Shown here piece after piece: positions 54,816-64,000 of a stretch of DNA of 64,000 bases; within the stretch, counting starts at the first letter, position 1; each line of letters begins with the position of its first letter. A model generated the notes under the pieces. The model saw only the letters and a program-made list of their open reading frames with translations, did no database searches and was not told where the DNA came from. The translations under genes were made by a program, and so were the position numbers. This stretch comes from Breviolum minutum Mf 1.05b.01 (taxonomy: Eukaryota > Sar > Dinophyceae > Suessiales > Symbiodiniaceae). The DNA lies in NCBI GenBank assembly GCA_000507305.1, contig DF240147.1:62001-126000 (forward strand). The letters are read 5' to 3'.

Positions 54816-55036
54816 TAGTAAAACAGCTCCCTGAACTGAGACCTATCGCGGCAAAAAGGCGTGTGGAAAAAAAAATCAGAGGTGTCCTTGGCCCATTGTT
54901 GCTAATTGTGACGTTCATTGAAGCATCAAGCAGGCACGCGAATCGTGGATCCTACAGGGAAACAGGTTTGGATGACGTCGTGTGGAATTTAAATGGGGAT
55001 CTGTTTGGCGATTTTTGCCGCATGTGCAAAGGAGCC

Positions 55037-55087
55037 GTGTACATACTTAAATTTTTTGTCCCTGCGCCCTAAGAGGGGCGTGCTGGC
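55037..55087 (-). repeat. Dispersed two-hairpin repeat, copy E
   Basis: Read on the minus strand: GCACGCCCCTCTTAGGGCGC, then AGGGACAAAAAATTTAAGTATGTACA. Same order of hairpin, GCAGG and TGTACA end, in the opposite orientation to A-D. Confidence 0.55.
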
Positions 55088-55599
55088 CTCCTGCTTTGAC
55101 TTTCAGCTCATCGAGTCATGTGTAAGCAGGGCGGCTTTCGTCGTGCGTGTTCCTGGAACGAAATGACTGCATTCCCGAATCTCATGGAATCGCGTTTCGC
55201 AGACGATAACCTGCTCTGTGTAAATTGTGGCCACCTAACCTAGCCACCTTTCAGTCCGCTCCTACAGAGCCCAGGCGGCCTGGAGACTGACCAGTACAAC
55301 AGCGCTGGTGGAAAGTAGAACGGTGGCAAAAAGGTCCTTCATTTCAAAGACCTTGCCGGAATGACGCATGTCATGGCACACAGACGCTCCATTGGAGCGA
55401 AACAAAAGCATGGTGCCACTGTTTCAATTCGGACAAAAAAAGGGGATGGGTTGCAACCGGCCTCGAAGGAATTGGAAGTGTTTCTGGTGTGATGTGAAGC
55501 ACGCACCAAACCCAATTAGGTAGTTTCGAAGGAGTCAATGGTTTATGTAGGAAGTTTCGTATGTGACAATGGCAGTTCGGCCTGAACTGAATAAACGTC

Positions 55600-55830
55600 T
55601 TGGCGCTGCATGGGCGTTTTTTTCACACATTGTGCCGTGTCTGGAACCACGCTGTTCCCCCAATGGCAGAGCAGATCCGAATTTTTGAAGCTTGCGTACT
55701 TTCGAAATTGTTGTATTGTTTGCACACAGCATGGCTTAACAAAGCCGAATTGAGAAGACTCAAGGCTTTCCAAGCAAAACCTTTCAGGAAAATACATCCC
55801 GCACTCCTTTGTGAGCAAGATCTCAAACAA
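55600..55830 (+). pseudogene. LINE C-terminal fragment, + strand
   Basis: The peptide RIFEACVLSKLLYCLHTAW, then NKAELRRLKAFQAK is the conserved region after the reverse transcriptase palm in another dinoflagellate LINE family (FEACV-SKLLY-L...-RRLDAFQ). Similarity fades after about 75 codons. It is inserted between minus-strand LINE remains, so it is a fragment of a separate insertion. Confidence 0.7.
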
Positions 55831-56114
55831 GATTGTGTTGGAGCAAAGCGGCCGCCAGGAAATTTTAAGCATCGTGACTTATCGCCAATTACTTTTTTTC
55901 TTGGGGAAAAAATTGCAGCTCTGCCCTTCACTGATGTGAGGAGGCCATGCGTGTTTTCTGGTCAAACCCTTCGGCCCCGGACTGCTGAACAGCCGCAGCC
56001 CCGAGGACGCCCAAGGAATTCCTCGGGGTCTAGGGTGTACAAACTTGCAACCGCTGTGGTCGAGGGTGCTGACCTTGAGGAACACACGCCCCGCCTGTTC
56101 GCTGCATGTAAATT

Positions 56115-56227
56115 TCAGCATCTTCATTGTTGACTGCAAGGATCAAAGTATTATCAGCATACATCAATTCGCTGATTTCTCCTGTTCGGGCCGGGGTCCT
56201 TTCTTGAAACGAAGACGGCCGTAGCAT
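56115..56227 (-). pseudogene. LINE reverse transcriptase palm fragment
   Basis: ISELMYADNTLILAVN matches the palm core (YADD) with the second catalytic Asp replaced by Asn. It is a short fragment in opposite orientation to 55600-55830 and cannot be functional. Confidence 0.65.
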
Positions 56228-56389
56228 CTTGAATGAGCAACGTCAGGGACAGCCTTAAGAAATGTTATAGCACTGGGGGGAAAAAAGTGCGGGAGAATAA
56301 AAAAGTGGCCTGGAAACTTCGCAACAGTTCGACGATTTAGTTGTTGCAGTTGGGCGTGCTGGATTGATTCGCAATGTGGAAGGACCGGT

Positions 56390-57512
56390 AGCTCAACCAA
56401 GCAAGCGCGCAACCGCTAACAACACGTGTGGTAAGGGATGAAAAAAAGAGCGGAAATTGTGAGAAGGGTATTCGATCGCAATGGAGGATGCAGAACTGCT
56501 GAACCATCGAGTCAGGCCGGCCAACTCGTCGAGCGTTTTCCGGGAACGCGGACCATGTTTTTGAGCCATGGCGACTTGTACTGATGAAAAATTTCGTTCC
56601 AATGATGAAGGATTTCCTGCCACGGGAACGGCCAATCCACGTGACCAGGTGGCCCAACAACGGAACGCAACAACAGGCGAAACACAACATCCATCTTGCA
56701 CAGATCTTGTTTATGCACTTTTCTGTGGGAAACCTGGAAACAAGCAACAGGAGTGACCATGGCGTTAAAATGCCTGAAACGGTCTCGCAATGCCACATTC
56801 CTCTTTACCAAGTAGGGCCTGTTTGCAGCATGGCGGTGATGTGCCAAATGTAAAAGATGATTGCCCGTATTCGCCGTGCATCACATGCACCCTAACTAAC
56901 CATTTATGTGTGGAGCCACGGTCGAACACCTCAATTGCTTGTCCATTTCGAAGAAGCACTTCGCTGGGGTTTTTTGACTGAATTGTCACTAATTTTATTT
57001 GTCGCACATTCAGTTGCAGTCTGATATCGGCCAAGCATGTCACCAGTTCGTCCAAAAGAAAATCGGCGAATCTTAGCTCCATCCGTGTGCGCATGGCATG
57101 CTGAAAATGCACACCAGTATTGCCAAACTTCCGACATTAGCATCCAAGGGCCACCTCCAAAACACACGAGAACAACCGCGGAGTCCTCCCTGGGGCCAAG
57201 GTTGTTCTTATCATTTCCACCACCAATTTATTATGCAAAAGTTTTGTATTATAACCCGACCACTGCAATTGGACGAAAATCGGATGTTGATTCTGCTTCC
57301 CTTGTTTTTGGCAACATGTTGAAAAAGGTTTGTTTCCATGTTTCCGGCACCCCTCCAGTCAAGAGCGCCCTCCGAAACAAATGTGACAAAGCCTCCAACA
57401 TGACATCCGGCGAATGGTGCAGGAGTTCAGCGACAACCTCTACGTCATCAGCCGGTTCGTCCGCCTTCAATCGCGTGACTGCCTTCTTAAGCTCCGCCAA
57501 AGTCCGAGGTGC
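56390..57512 (-). pseudogene. Degenerate LINE copy
   Basis: Pieces in successive frames parallel the intact copy at 53174-54815: RTLAELKKAV and SDFRPIAVVG (57250-57512), ELRFADFLLDELV and LQLNVRQIK (about 56980-57080; the FADD motif is changed to FADF), and VVFRLLLRSVVGPP with WQEILHHWNE (56560-56700). Several frameshifts, deletions and a lost catalytic Asp mark it as dead. Confidence 0.8.
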
Positions 57513-57722
57513 ATATTCCATGCATGTAAAAATATCATGCCATTGTGCTGACCAATTTAGGCGTGGTGGAGGCCCCACAATGCAACGAACAACTTTTCGA
57601 AATTGAACGTCAAACACAACACTTCTCCACATGTTTTCTGTATAATGGTCTGTGTTCTGCAGCGCTGTGAAGTAGTCAATCAGGCAACGTGTTGGAGCTT
57701 TCGGAATTGCGTATGTGTCCAA
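57513..57722 (-). pseudogene. 3' end of another LINE copy
   Basis: YFTALQNTDHYTE, then FRKVVRCIVGPPP and LNWSAQWHDIF match the C-terminal region of the 53-54 kb LINE (FRKLCRSIV...W-x3-WHEI). It runs without a stop into the reverse transcriptase start of the next copy (RTLAELKKAV), so two copies are joined head to tail in one frame. Confidence 0.65.
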
Positions 57723-58379
57723 AGCGCATATTTATTTCCGGCGACCCCGGTAGCGCCAAAACAAAGTCGTAGGTTGTACGATGCATCGTCGACAAAAATC
57801 AACATTTGGCAATACACCATTGGATTTAGGTATTACTCCCTGCCTGAATTGAAGGATGGCAGACAAGTGTTTGCAACGACTCCGTACCAATTTTGCTTTT
57901 AGGATTTACCTGATGTACCGAGGGGGGATACGAACGATGGCAGGAAGGTATGTTGTTTGAAAACAATGAATTTACCGCAGGTTCCCATGTGTGCAGGCAA
58001 CACTAAAATACGGATGTTTTGCTTGGGACCTTCCCACATGTATTGAATCGGTTTGCAATTGTACCCGATGGTCTGCATGTTTTCCGGCCAAATTTTCCAG
58101 CAACAAAATAACGTCCCAGATATGCAATCGATCCTTTGCATGCAAGACAACTTCCGTCGGAGGCTGCGATGCAACTTTCCCACCTGATGGGTAATATTTT
58201 TCACTGCCTCCCTCTGGGGGGTGAAAACCATAGTTCGTTCCCTTGCTCAACGCATCCATTATATGTTGGCTAGAAACCCGGAGCCGCCAGCAATCAATCG
58301 TCAGCAAAAATATCCCATTGATTGCGTAGAACGACACACTTCAGAGGGTATAAGATGCACCGTCAATGTGACGGAAACA

Positions 58380-58735
58380 ACAATTGACTTCAATTTGTTT
58401 GTCGACAGTGATTGGGCACGATTACGTTCCAACCCGGAAAAAAAACAACAACAACCGGGAGACAAACAACAATTGTTATGAGTGCGGAACACGGCCTCAT
58501 GCCTTCTTGCAAACCCACCTAACAAACAAAGCGGACATCAAAATGTATTTGCATTAATCAAGTGGCAAGATCTACCGGACAATTGGAAGCATTGAATCAC
58601 GTGCACATCATGAAAATTTGCACGAACAAAAATCCTACAGACCTATTCAGCGACGAACCAACAAAACCATTGCAACTCCAACTACACGGACCACAACTTA
58701 GCTTTTGATTGAAACAACTACCAGTCTCACCAGAA
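58380..58735 (+). pseudogene. Decayed Ty1/copia RNase H
   Basis: NLFVDSDWA (copia RNase H first Asp region) near 58390-58420 and, in another frame near 58590-58700, LNHVHIMKICTNKNPTDLF, which resembles the C-terminal KI-T-x-NPADIFTK motif. The part between is deleted and frameshifted. It is on the opposite strand and far more decayed than the element at 3.5-11.9 kb. Confidence 0.55.
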
Positions 58736-59127
58736 GCTAAAACAAATAGAAAATGTACACCGTGCAGGTGGGTGACCCGCGAACATGCTCAACCAAGTGA
58801 GCAACTAATGGTGGTCCTCGTTCTGGGATAGCATGCCGGGGGAGCCTGGAAACACGAACTTTTTCCACGTCCTGGCCCACACAAATCAAGAGCAACCGCA
58901 AAAACGAATAAAAACCGTGAGGCTTCCCTCCTGCCCCCTCCCGATGGTCAGCCATCCTGACACATGCAGCCGAGCATGTCCTCGCGGCCAATCCCACGGA
59001 CCTAGTCTGTGTTGGCACCAATGCCTGGAGACGCCCCCATTCATCAAGCAGCTTTTGTCACAAGCACTTCTTTGGTCCTCTCCGGCCAGCCGTTTCCCAG
59101 GGCCCTGAGATGAGGCCTGGACTTGGC

Positions 59128-59475
59128 CTAGACCCTCTGCACATCCAGAGCCGCCGGTATAGAAATGGCGTTGCTAGGATAATGTCTGGCATTTTCCTCC
59201 TTGACGGAACAGTTCTTTCGGTTCATGCGCCGTGCAGCAGCCGCTGTGGGTTCGTCCTCTTTAACTGGCTCGGTCTTTGCTTTTGCGGGCTGATCCTCAG
59301 GAAGGTTCATTGGGTTTCCTGTGAATCTTGATCGCAATTTTCCACAGTCAACGATAGATTGGTTCAGCATTTTTTGCGGCTCCCCGCCTCCCACCACTCT
59401 CTGCACTTGTTCTTGTTGTTGTGGTTTTGGTTTTGGTTTTGGTTGTGGCTGTGGTTGCTGTTCTTGCTCTCGTTG
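59128..59475 (-). CDS. Gln/Pro/Lys-rich open frame, unknown
   Basis: After an in-frame TGA, 115 codons are open: a QPQPQPKPKPKPQQQEQ repeat coded by (GGTTTT)-type simple sequence, then QRVVGGGEPQKMLNQS, NPMNLPEDQPAKAKTEPVK and a basic C-terminus. The first methionine is internal, so this is probably an exon or a decayed frame. No domain is recognised. Confidence 0.3.
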   Translation of the reverse strand, partial: QREQEQQPQPQPKPKPKPQQQEQVQRVVGGGEPQKMLNQSIVDCGKLRSRFTGNPMNLPEDQPAKAKTEPVKEDEPTAAAARRMNRKNCSVKEENARHYPSNAISIPAALDVQRV

Positions 59476-59479
59476 TCAT

Positions 59480-60341
59480 TGTCGGCGGTTTGTCCTTTAC
59501 TCGCAAAATTAAAATTGACCATCATTTCTGCTAGTGACAGTCATTCTATTGTGAACGGGGGGTGGCTTCATTGTGTCAAATCATTGCTTCAATCGATTTT
59601 CAAATTTCTAGATTAATCGGTAGTTGCATTTTCGTGGTATCTTTCCCGTTTCATTTCTTCTGGTTACCAGTTGTCAAGGGTTTGCGCTTTTAAAATGTTG
59701 TCCTTGTCGATTTCGTCCCTGTTTGACCGGATCGCCTCCTTTTCTTGTGTCCTCTTGTTGTGGCATCTCTTTGCTAAAATGAGTTTTCCGCCAATTTTTA
59801 ACAAGAAAAAACTTATTGTGACCTCCGACACTAGTGGTTGCCCTCGTGCTTTGTTGCTTGGCCTGCTTCAAAATCAAATGCGATCAAATGCCGTCCAGCT
59901 CTGGATGCTGTAGTTTGATGTGTATCATGGAAGTGGTGTCTTCGGTGACTGTTAGAGAGTGTCTAGTTGGTTGATTGGTAGGTGCCGATTGCCTCGTTAG
60001 CGGGTCTCCGCAGTGTACGGCTATGGCTATCCCGCTGTTGTATCAGGTAGCTTTTGAATGTTCCAGCTGGTTCACATATAGACCATGACTCGCCAATGAA
60101 CAGGGAGCAAGGACAAAGGACAAACAGAGTTCAAAGCAGGGGACACCAAAACGGGCAGATGAATGCAAGGAGACGAAGGCGACCGAAGAAGACAAGATGC
60201 AAAAAGGACCCATGCCCATATAGTCCATTTGAGTCATTTCTTTCATTTCTTTATTTGCATCAAGTATTCTGCAGAGGGGCGCAGCCAGCACAGTTACCCC
60301 ACGCATTGGCAAACAAAGCGAATAAACAAAGAAAAAAAACA
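59480..60341. other. Unassigned sequence
   Basis: No gene seen. Open frames at 59671-59913 and 60054-60359 lack motifs. Confidence 0.35.
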
Positions 60342-60608
60342 TCACTCAGACTGACCTGAATCGGCGTTGCCCCCGCGACGGATGAAGGAATCTGGATTTG
60401 AAACAAATTGTGATTGATCGTAACGCAGTTTTGCGACACGCTTTTGGTTCGGGACAACATTTTGATTCACAAAATTCTTGTTTGGACTGTGCCATGGTTT
60501 CGGACTGTTTGAGCTTAGAAAACGGTGGGAACTGATGGGACGTGATGGGAAGTGAATATTTGCTTTTTTGGTGCATCGTCCGGTGCTCTGACTTAGATTG
60601 TTTGCCAT
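60342..60608 (-). CDS. Small Asn/Ser/Gln-rich open frame, unknown
   Basis: ATG (in a GCCATGG context) to stop, 88 codons, starting MANNLSQSTGRCTKK and ending SFIRRGGNADSGQSE. A second frame on the same strand (60346-60912, 188 codons) overlaps it completely, so only one can be right and neither has a motif. Listed because of the clean start context. Confidence 0.22.
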   Translation of the reverse strand: MANNLSQSTGRCTKKANIHFPSRPISSHRFLSSNSPKPWHSPNKNFVNQNVVPNQKRVAKLRYDQSQFVSNPDSFIRRGGNADSGQSE

Positions 60609-60794
60609 GGCATTTGGCTGAGCATTTTTGCTTCAACCCAAGGTTCAGCGGCTGTTCATTCCAAGGGGTGCCCAAAAAAAAAAGCATAGAGTCATCCAGT
60701 GTGCCACTAGTCTTGGAAGGGGAACCTAGAGCAGTTGGGAAACCTAGAGCTTCTTGCGGTCCTTGCGAGCCTTTAGCAGTCAATAACTGAAGCC

Positions 60795-61760
60795 ATGGGT
60801 TCGGTCGCAATGAAAATCGAAGTGCAGCAGCTGAATGGAGGGAACGAAGCTTTTGAGGTTGCAATGGGGAGGAGTCTTGCACCACCTGGGATTTATAAAC
60901 TAAACTAAACATATATGACTAAACGCTTGAAATAGTGGGACAAACTACCGACCGTGCAAGATTTCTTCAGATTTCTTCTGATAAATAGTACCAAATATGA
61001 TTCACTGCCATTTCCTGCTTTGGTTTGGTTTGATTTGTTCCGTTTATTTTTCCCGTGCCTGTCTATTTGTTTGTTTCATGTGGGCATGTTTCTTTTGTTT
61101 CTGTTACGGTGCAGGTGATGCCGGAGATGAGTGTGGGCGACTTCAAGGAGCAACTGCGAGAGCATTTCGCAGACTCTGCACCGAGAGTGGAGCTGATCGT
61201 GGGCGATGAAAGGCTGGTGGATGACAACCAGACCGTGGTCGAAGCAGGTGCATGATGATCATGATGCATTCTAGTGCAATTTTTGTGACATTTTCGGATT
61301 GAAAGCCAAAAGTGTGACATTTCTGACCCAGTCTTTGTTCGAGATGTAAAATTATAGATTTCTACCCGAGCAATCCTATACAAAAAAATACGCACCTAGT
61401 GATCCAGTGACCTAGTGAAACTGCATGGACGCTGGAGGACAAGATGACCCTTGATAGGTCTGTGAGTGTTTTTTCGTCACTGTAGCAGAAAAGCAGAAAG
61501 CATTGGATTTCAATTTTGTAATGCAATTTTGGGAAGGGTGGGCATGAAATCAGCATGAAATCAAATCCAAAATAGCCCACGATGCCCTGACAGGGATTTG
61601 TCCAGAGTTGCCTGTGCAAGTCATCTTTCTGGAAGGAGTTGATGACGCAGAGGACTCAGAGCATGTAAAACGAACCGGCAAGAAGCATGTCCGAGAGAAA
61701 GAGGAGAAACAAGCCATTCTTTTTCAATTCGGAGCCTTTAGCGACTCTCACTTTTGGTGA
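60795..61760 (+). CDS. Ubiquitin-like domain protein, three exons visible
   Basis: Exon 1 (60795-60857) starts ATGGG and encodes MGSVAMKIEVQQLNGGNEAFE, the first beta hairpin; its GT donor GAG|GTTGC joins in phase 0 to exon 2 (61115-61247, acceptor TTACGGTGCAG), VMPEMSVGDFKEQLREHF...VELIVGDERLVDDNQTV, the helix and later strands of a ubiquitin fold. A GT donor in phase 1 (GCAG|GTGC) joins exon 3 (61594, acceptor CTGACAG), ICPELPVQVIFLEGVDDAE. Exon 3 reads on to a TGA at 61758 or stops earlier at a donor. There is no C-terminal diglycine, so it is probably an integral ubiquitin-like domain, as is common at the start of dinoflagellate multidomain proteins. The role is unknown. Confidence 0.7.
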
Positions 61761-61769
61761 AACCTCCAA

Positions 61770-62020
61770 TCCTTTTGAGTTGCCCAAGCTTTTTTGGGGC
61801 CTGAAAGTCAATGCACTTCAAATCGGTGATGGATCACGTTTCGATTCTCGAGCCCGCGGATGCTGCGATCTCCGGGAACATGCCTTTGGCCGTGAGTGGA
61901 ACAGGCGTTGCGGCTAGAAAGGCTGGAAGGAGACTGTTTACCTTCATATATCATACTGAATCACACATCAATGTCAAAGTGTTTCTGCAGCCGTTGGGGC
62001 CCTTGAGAACTGTGTAGAAA
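61770..62020 (+). other. Possible further exon of the ubiquitin-like gene
   Basis: After CCTTTTGAG the frame PKLFWGLKVNALQIGD...DLREHAFG ends at a GC|GTGAGT-type donor (near 61893); another frame (HVSILEPADAAISGNM) is open to 62015. Either could continue the gene; the frame is undecided. Confidence 0.25.
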
Positions 62021-62138
62021 TGTATCCTGTTATGAGCACCTTTTTAATGGTGAGTGCTAGACGAATTAATGCAAGATGTGCGGTTGTGCCGTACTTGCGA
62101 GCTACTGTAGCTGGCCGAAAAGGAGCACGCTTTGAAAC

Positions 62139-62438
62139 ATGTTGACCCATGTCCAGAAGGATTTGCCGATTGGCCTAGAATCTATTTTGGGAAGAGGAAG
62201 TGCAGCATGTGACGCTGGAGTCCCAAGTCAGAGGGGCATTGCGTGGCACATGCGTGTTCCACCTATAAAATCAATGAAACCATTTTATGCTCTGCAACTT
62301 TCGGATCAAATCGGGGAAGAAAGCATGTTTGTGTGGCCTAAAGGCGTTTCCTTCTCTGTCCAAATGCACGTTTTTCCCCAAAGAACGTGCGAAGCCTACG
62401 AACGGCGAAAACTTCAGTTTGGCATTGCGGACTTGTAA
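62139..62438 (+). CDS. Small open frame, unknown
   Basis: ATG to stop, 99 codons, moderately protein-like (LPIGLESILGRGSAACD; FYALQLSDQIGEESMFV). There are no motifs and no clear splice signals; it could be chance or a downstream exon of the ubiquitin-like gene. Confidence 0.22.
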   Translation: MLTHVQKDLPIGLESILGRGSAACDAGVPSQRGIAWHMRVPPIKSMKPFYALQLSDQIGEESMFVWPKGVSFSVQMHVFPQRTCEAYERRKLQFGIADL

Positions 62439-62884
62439 TTATCTTTCTTTCTGCTCTGAAATTTGCACATGTTGATTGATGAATGTCACCCTTCAATGAG
62501 GATGTCCTTGATGTTTACTTCTGCTTTGAGTACCGACTGTCCGGGCCTTTGGCAGATGATTGCTGGATTTTCTTACGGCTATGGATATTACAGCTGGCAA
62601 CTCTTGTATATTTCCAGCCAAGGTTACAACGATATGGCCAGGTGCAGCACCTATTGTGATAGGGTGCATTCGCACGAATATGAAGCAACAAGAGGTTTAG
62701 ACATACTCATGCCTGTTGAAACCCAGCATCCCCATCAATTCCACCTGTATACCTCCAAATCAAACGAAAAAATCCTGTTAGCTTTTCTTAATTTTTGTTT
62801 CGTTTCACTGAGTGAGGCGTCTAAAAATTTAAGAACCATTTTTTTTTGGTTTTTGACTTGATGATTGGATGACTGGATTTCTGG

Positions 62885-62975
62885 ATCCGAGGTGCCCACT
62901 ACCACCACCACCAGGGCCTTGCCGCCCGCCGCCGGCCGCGCCGGTGGCGCCGGCGCCGCTCAACGAGTGTTCAGC
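62885..62975. other. GC-rich coding-like island
   Basis: CCACCACCACCAGG...GCCGGCCGCGCC sequence, more than 75% GC in AT-rich surroundings. + strand peptide RALPPAAGRAGGAGAAQRVF after an AG acceptor; minus strand Gly/Ala-rich. Possibly an exon; strand undecided. Confidence 0.3.
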
Positions 62976-63135
62976 GTTTTGGGGGAATGTTGGGGGTCTG
63001 GTTTGGGGCGTGGGTTGTTTATGGTTGTTTGTTGGTTTGGTACTGTTTTAAAATGTTCAAATGTAGAGACTCTGGGCAAGGTGACTGTTTTGGTTGACTC
63101 GTTGACTCACTGCTTTTAGTGGATTGATACACTGA

Positions 63136-63543
63136 TCAACTCATTGGCTCTGATCCAAGGTAGAGAAACACGTGAGGTGCTGAATGCGATCGAATGCCAT
63201 TGAATCCCCTAATTTCTTTGAGTTTGTCGCTCTTGACGCCGAGGCAATGCTGAGAGTTTGTCGCTGCTTTTTTGGAGGCTGAGATGAAGATGCTGAGAGG
63301 GATGGAGTCGGAGAGAACTGATCGGATCAGGGTGTCTTCGTGGTTGGCAAGATGGCAAGCGGCATAGACTTGACAGGCTTCGTTTGGGACAGACTTGTCT
63401 CCCAAAACGTACGTGTGATACACATTGATAATCATTGATAGACTTGAAGTCTGCCTGTTGACTGTGCCGACATTGAAGCTCCTGAAAGGCAACCCATGTA
63501 ACTTGGGATCAAGGCCCTTGGATCGGCCTGTTCCAAGATGCAC
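63136..63543 (-). CDS. Unidentified open frame with protein-like composition
   Basis: A 135-codon frame. The central 80 residues look coding: VYHTYVLGDKSVPNEACQVY, then HLANHEDTLIRSVLSD, and IFISASKKAATNSQHCLGVK, KLKEIRGF. Third positions are C-rich. The outer parts are less convincing, and exon borders could not be fixed. No family is recognised. Confidence 0.35.
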   Translation of the reverse strand: MHLGTGRSKGLDPKLHGLPFRSFNVGTVNRQTSSLSMIINVYHTYVLGDKSVPNEACQVYAACHLANHEDTLIRSVLSDSIPLSIFISASKKAATNSQHCLGVKSDKLKEIRGFNGIRSHSAPHVFLYLGSEPMS

Positions 63544-63829
63544 ACATTTTCAAAGCCACGCGAAAATGCGACACGCGAGACACGTTTGCCAGGGTAAAGG
63601 CGGCAAGGGCGGCAAAGCGCCACAGCCGTAAAACTCAGAGGACTGGCTGGACTGAAGCCATTCCGAAGCTTCGAAGTTTTGAGAGTTGGATCCAAACATG
63701 TTTTTGCTCACCATGACTGATCTGCGCGATACCGATTGTCGCTGAAACAGTGTGGACTATATACATGTTTCCCAGACTTAGCCAAAAATACTTGCCAGCT
63801 TACAACCGGAACCGTAAATTCGAGAATCA

Positions 63830-63960
63830 TAGCACCAATAAAGCAAAGCAAAATCACAGCCCAAACAACAACACAACCAAAACCAAACACCAACCTAAAA
63901 CACAAGCAAACCGGCAAACAAAACAAGAACAAACAACCAAAAATCATCAGCATCCTGATT
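63830..63960. repeat. C/A-rich low-complexity tail
   Basis: AACAACCAAAACCAAAC-type sequence with few G or T on the + strand. Confidence 0.6.
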
Positions 63961-64000
63961 TTCGGAAGCTCTAATATTGATTAAATCTACGCGTGCAACA

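Noticed and set aside
60346..60912. 188-codon minus frame
   Set aside because: Overlaps another open frame with a better start context and has no motif; cannot be supported as a gene.
1..64000. CRISPR arrays, bacterial operons, prophage or insertion sequences
   Set aside because: No spacer-repeat arrays, ribosome-binding sites or IS ends; spliced genes and LTR/LINE elements show that the DNA is eukaryotic.

Overview
This window reads as nuclear DNA of a dinoflagellate, most likely of the Suessiales/Symbiodiniaceae type. The reasons are: genes split into many short exons (36-170 nt) with GT, GC and GA donors; a Ty1/copia element of the kind that fills dinoflagellate genomes; LINE remnants with FADD/YADN-type reverse transcriptases; many simple repeats; and no bacterial operon structure. 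No spliced-leader, tRNA or rRNA gene was recognised. Exons were found by eye from splice signals and protein motifs, so gene models are provisional.

Layout. 1-3.5 kb: exon-like pieces of unidentified genes, including a probable last exon on the + strand (3299-3484). 3503-11851: a complete Ty1/copia LTR retrotransposon on the minus strand, inserted 14 bp beyond that exon's stop. It has 134-bp LTRs identical by eye, a 5-bp target duplication, a primer-binding site and a polypurine tract. Its polyprotein runs gag, CCHC knuckle, two small zinc-binding motifs, aspartic protease, a cytosine-methyltransferase-like domain, integrase, reverse transcriptase and RNase H, but it is broken by four +1 shifts. 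12-19 kb: sparse, with isolated candidate exons, all but one on the minus strand. 19.36-25.31 kb (minus): an RNA-binding protein gene with an RRM, three tandem cold-shock-type OB repeats resembling the Rho RNA-binding fold, a fourth classical-looking cold-shock domain and a long charged tail. 28.03-32.07 kb (minus): a twelve-exon short-chain dehydrogenase/reductase gene that can be followed almost completely; the 767-base assembly gap (30557-31323) falls in one of its introns. 33-36 kb: minus-strand exons of unidentified genes, one with a compensating pair of frameshifts. 37.6-40.1 kb: very long A/C-rich simple repeats. 40-47.8 kb: decayed sequence with short LTR-like repeats and several minisatellites. 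51-59 kb: a LINE graveyard with a small two-hairpin repeat found five times, plus a decayed copia RNase H. 60.8-61.8 kb (+): a three-exon ubiquitin-like domain gene. 59-64 kb also holds unidentified open frames.

The genes do not form a pathway. The cellular genes that can be named are an RNA-binding protein, an NAD(P)-dependent oxidoreductase and a ubiquitin-like protein. Most of the remaining sequence is mobile-element or repeat derived. The two most interesting items are the methyltransferase-like domain inside the copia polyprotein and the RRM plus four-OB-repeat gene.
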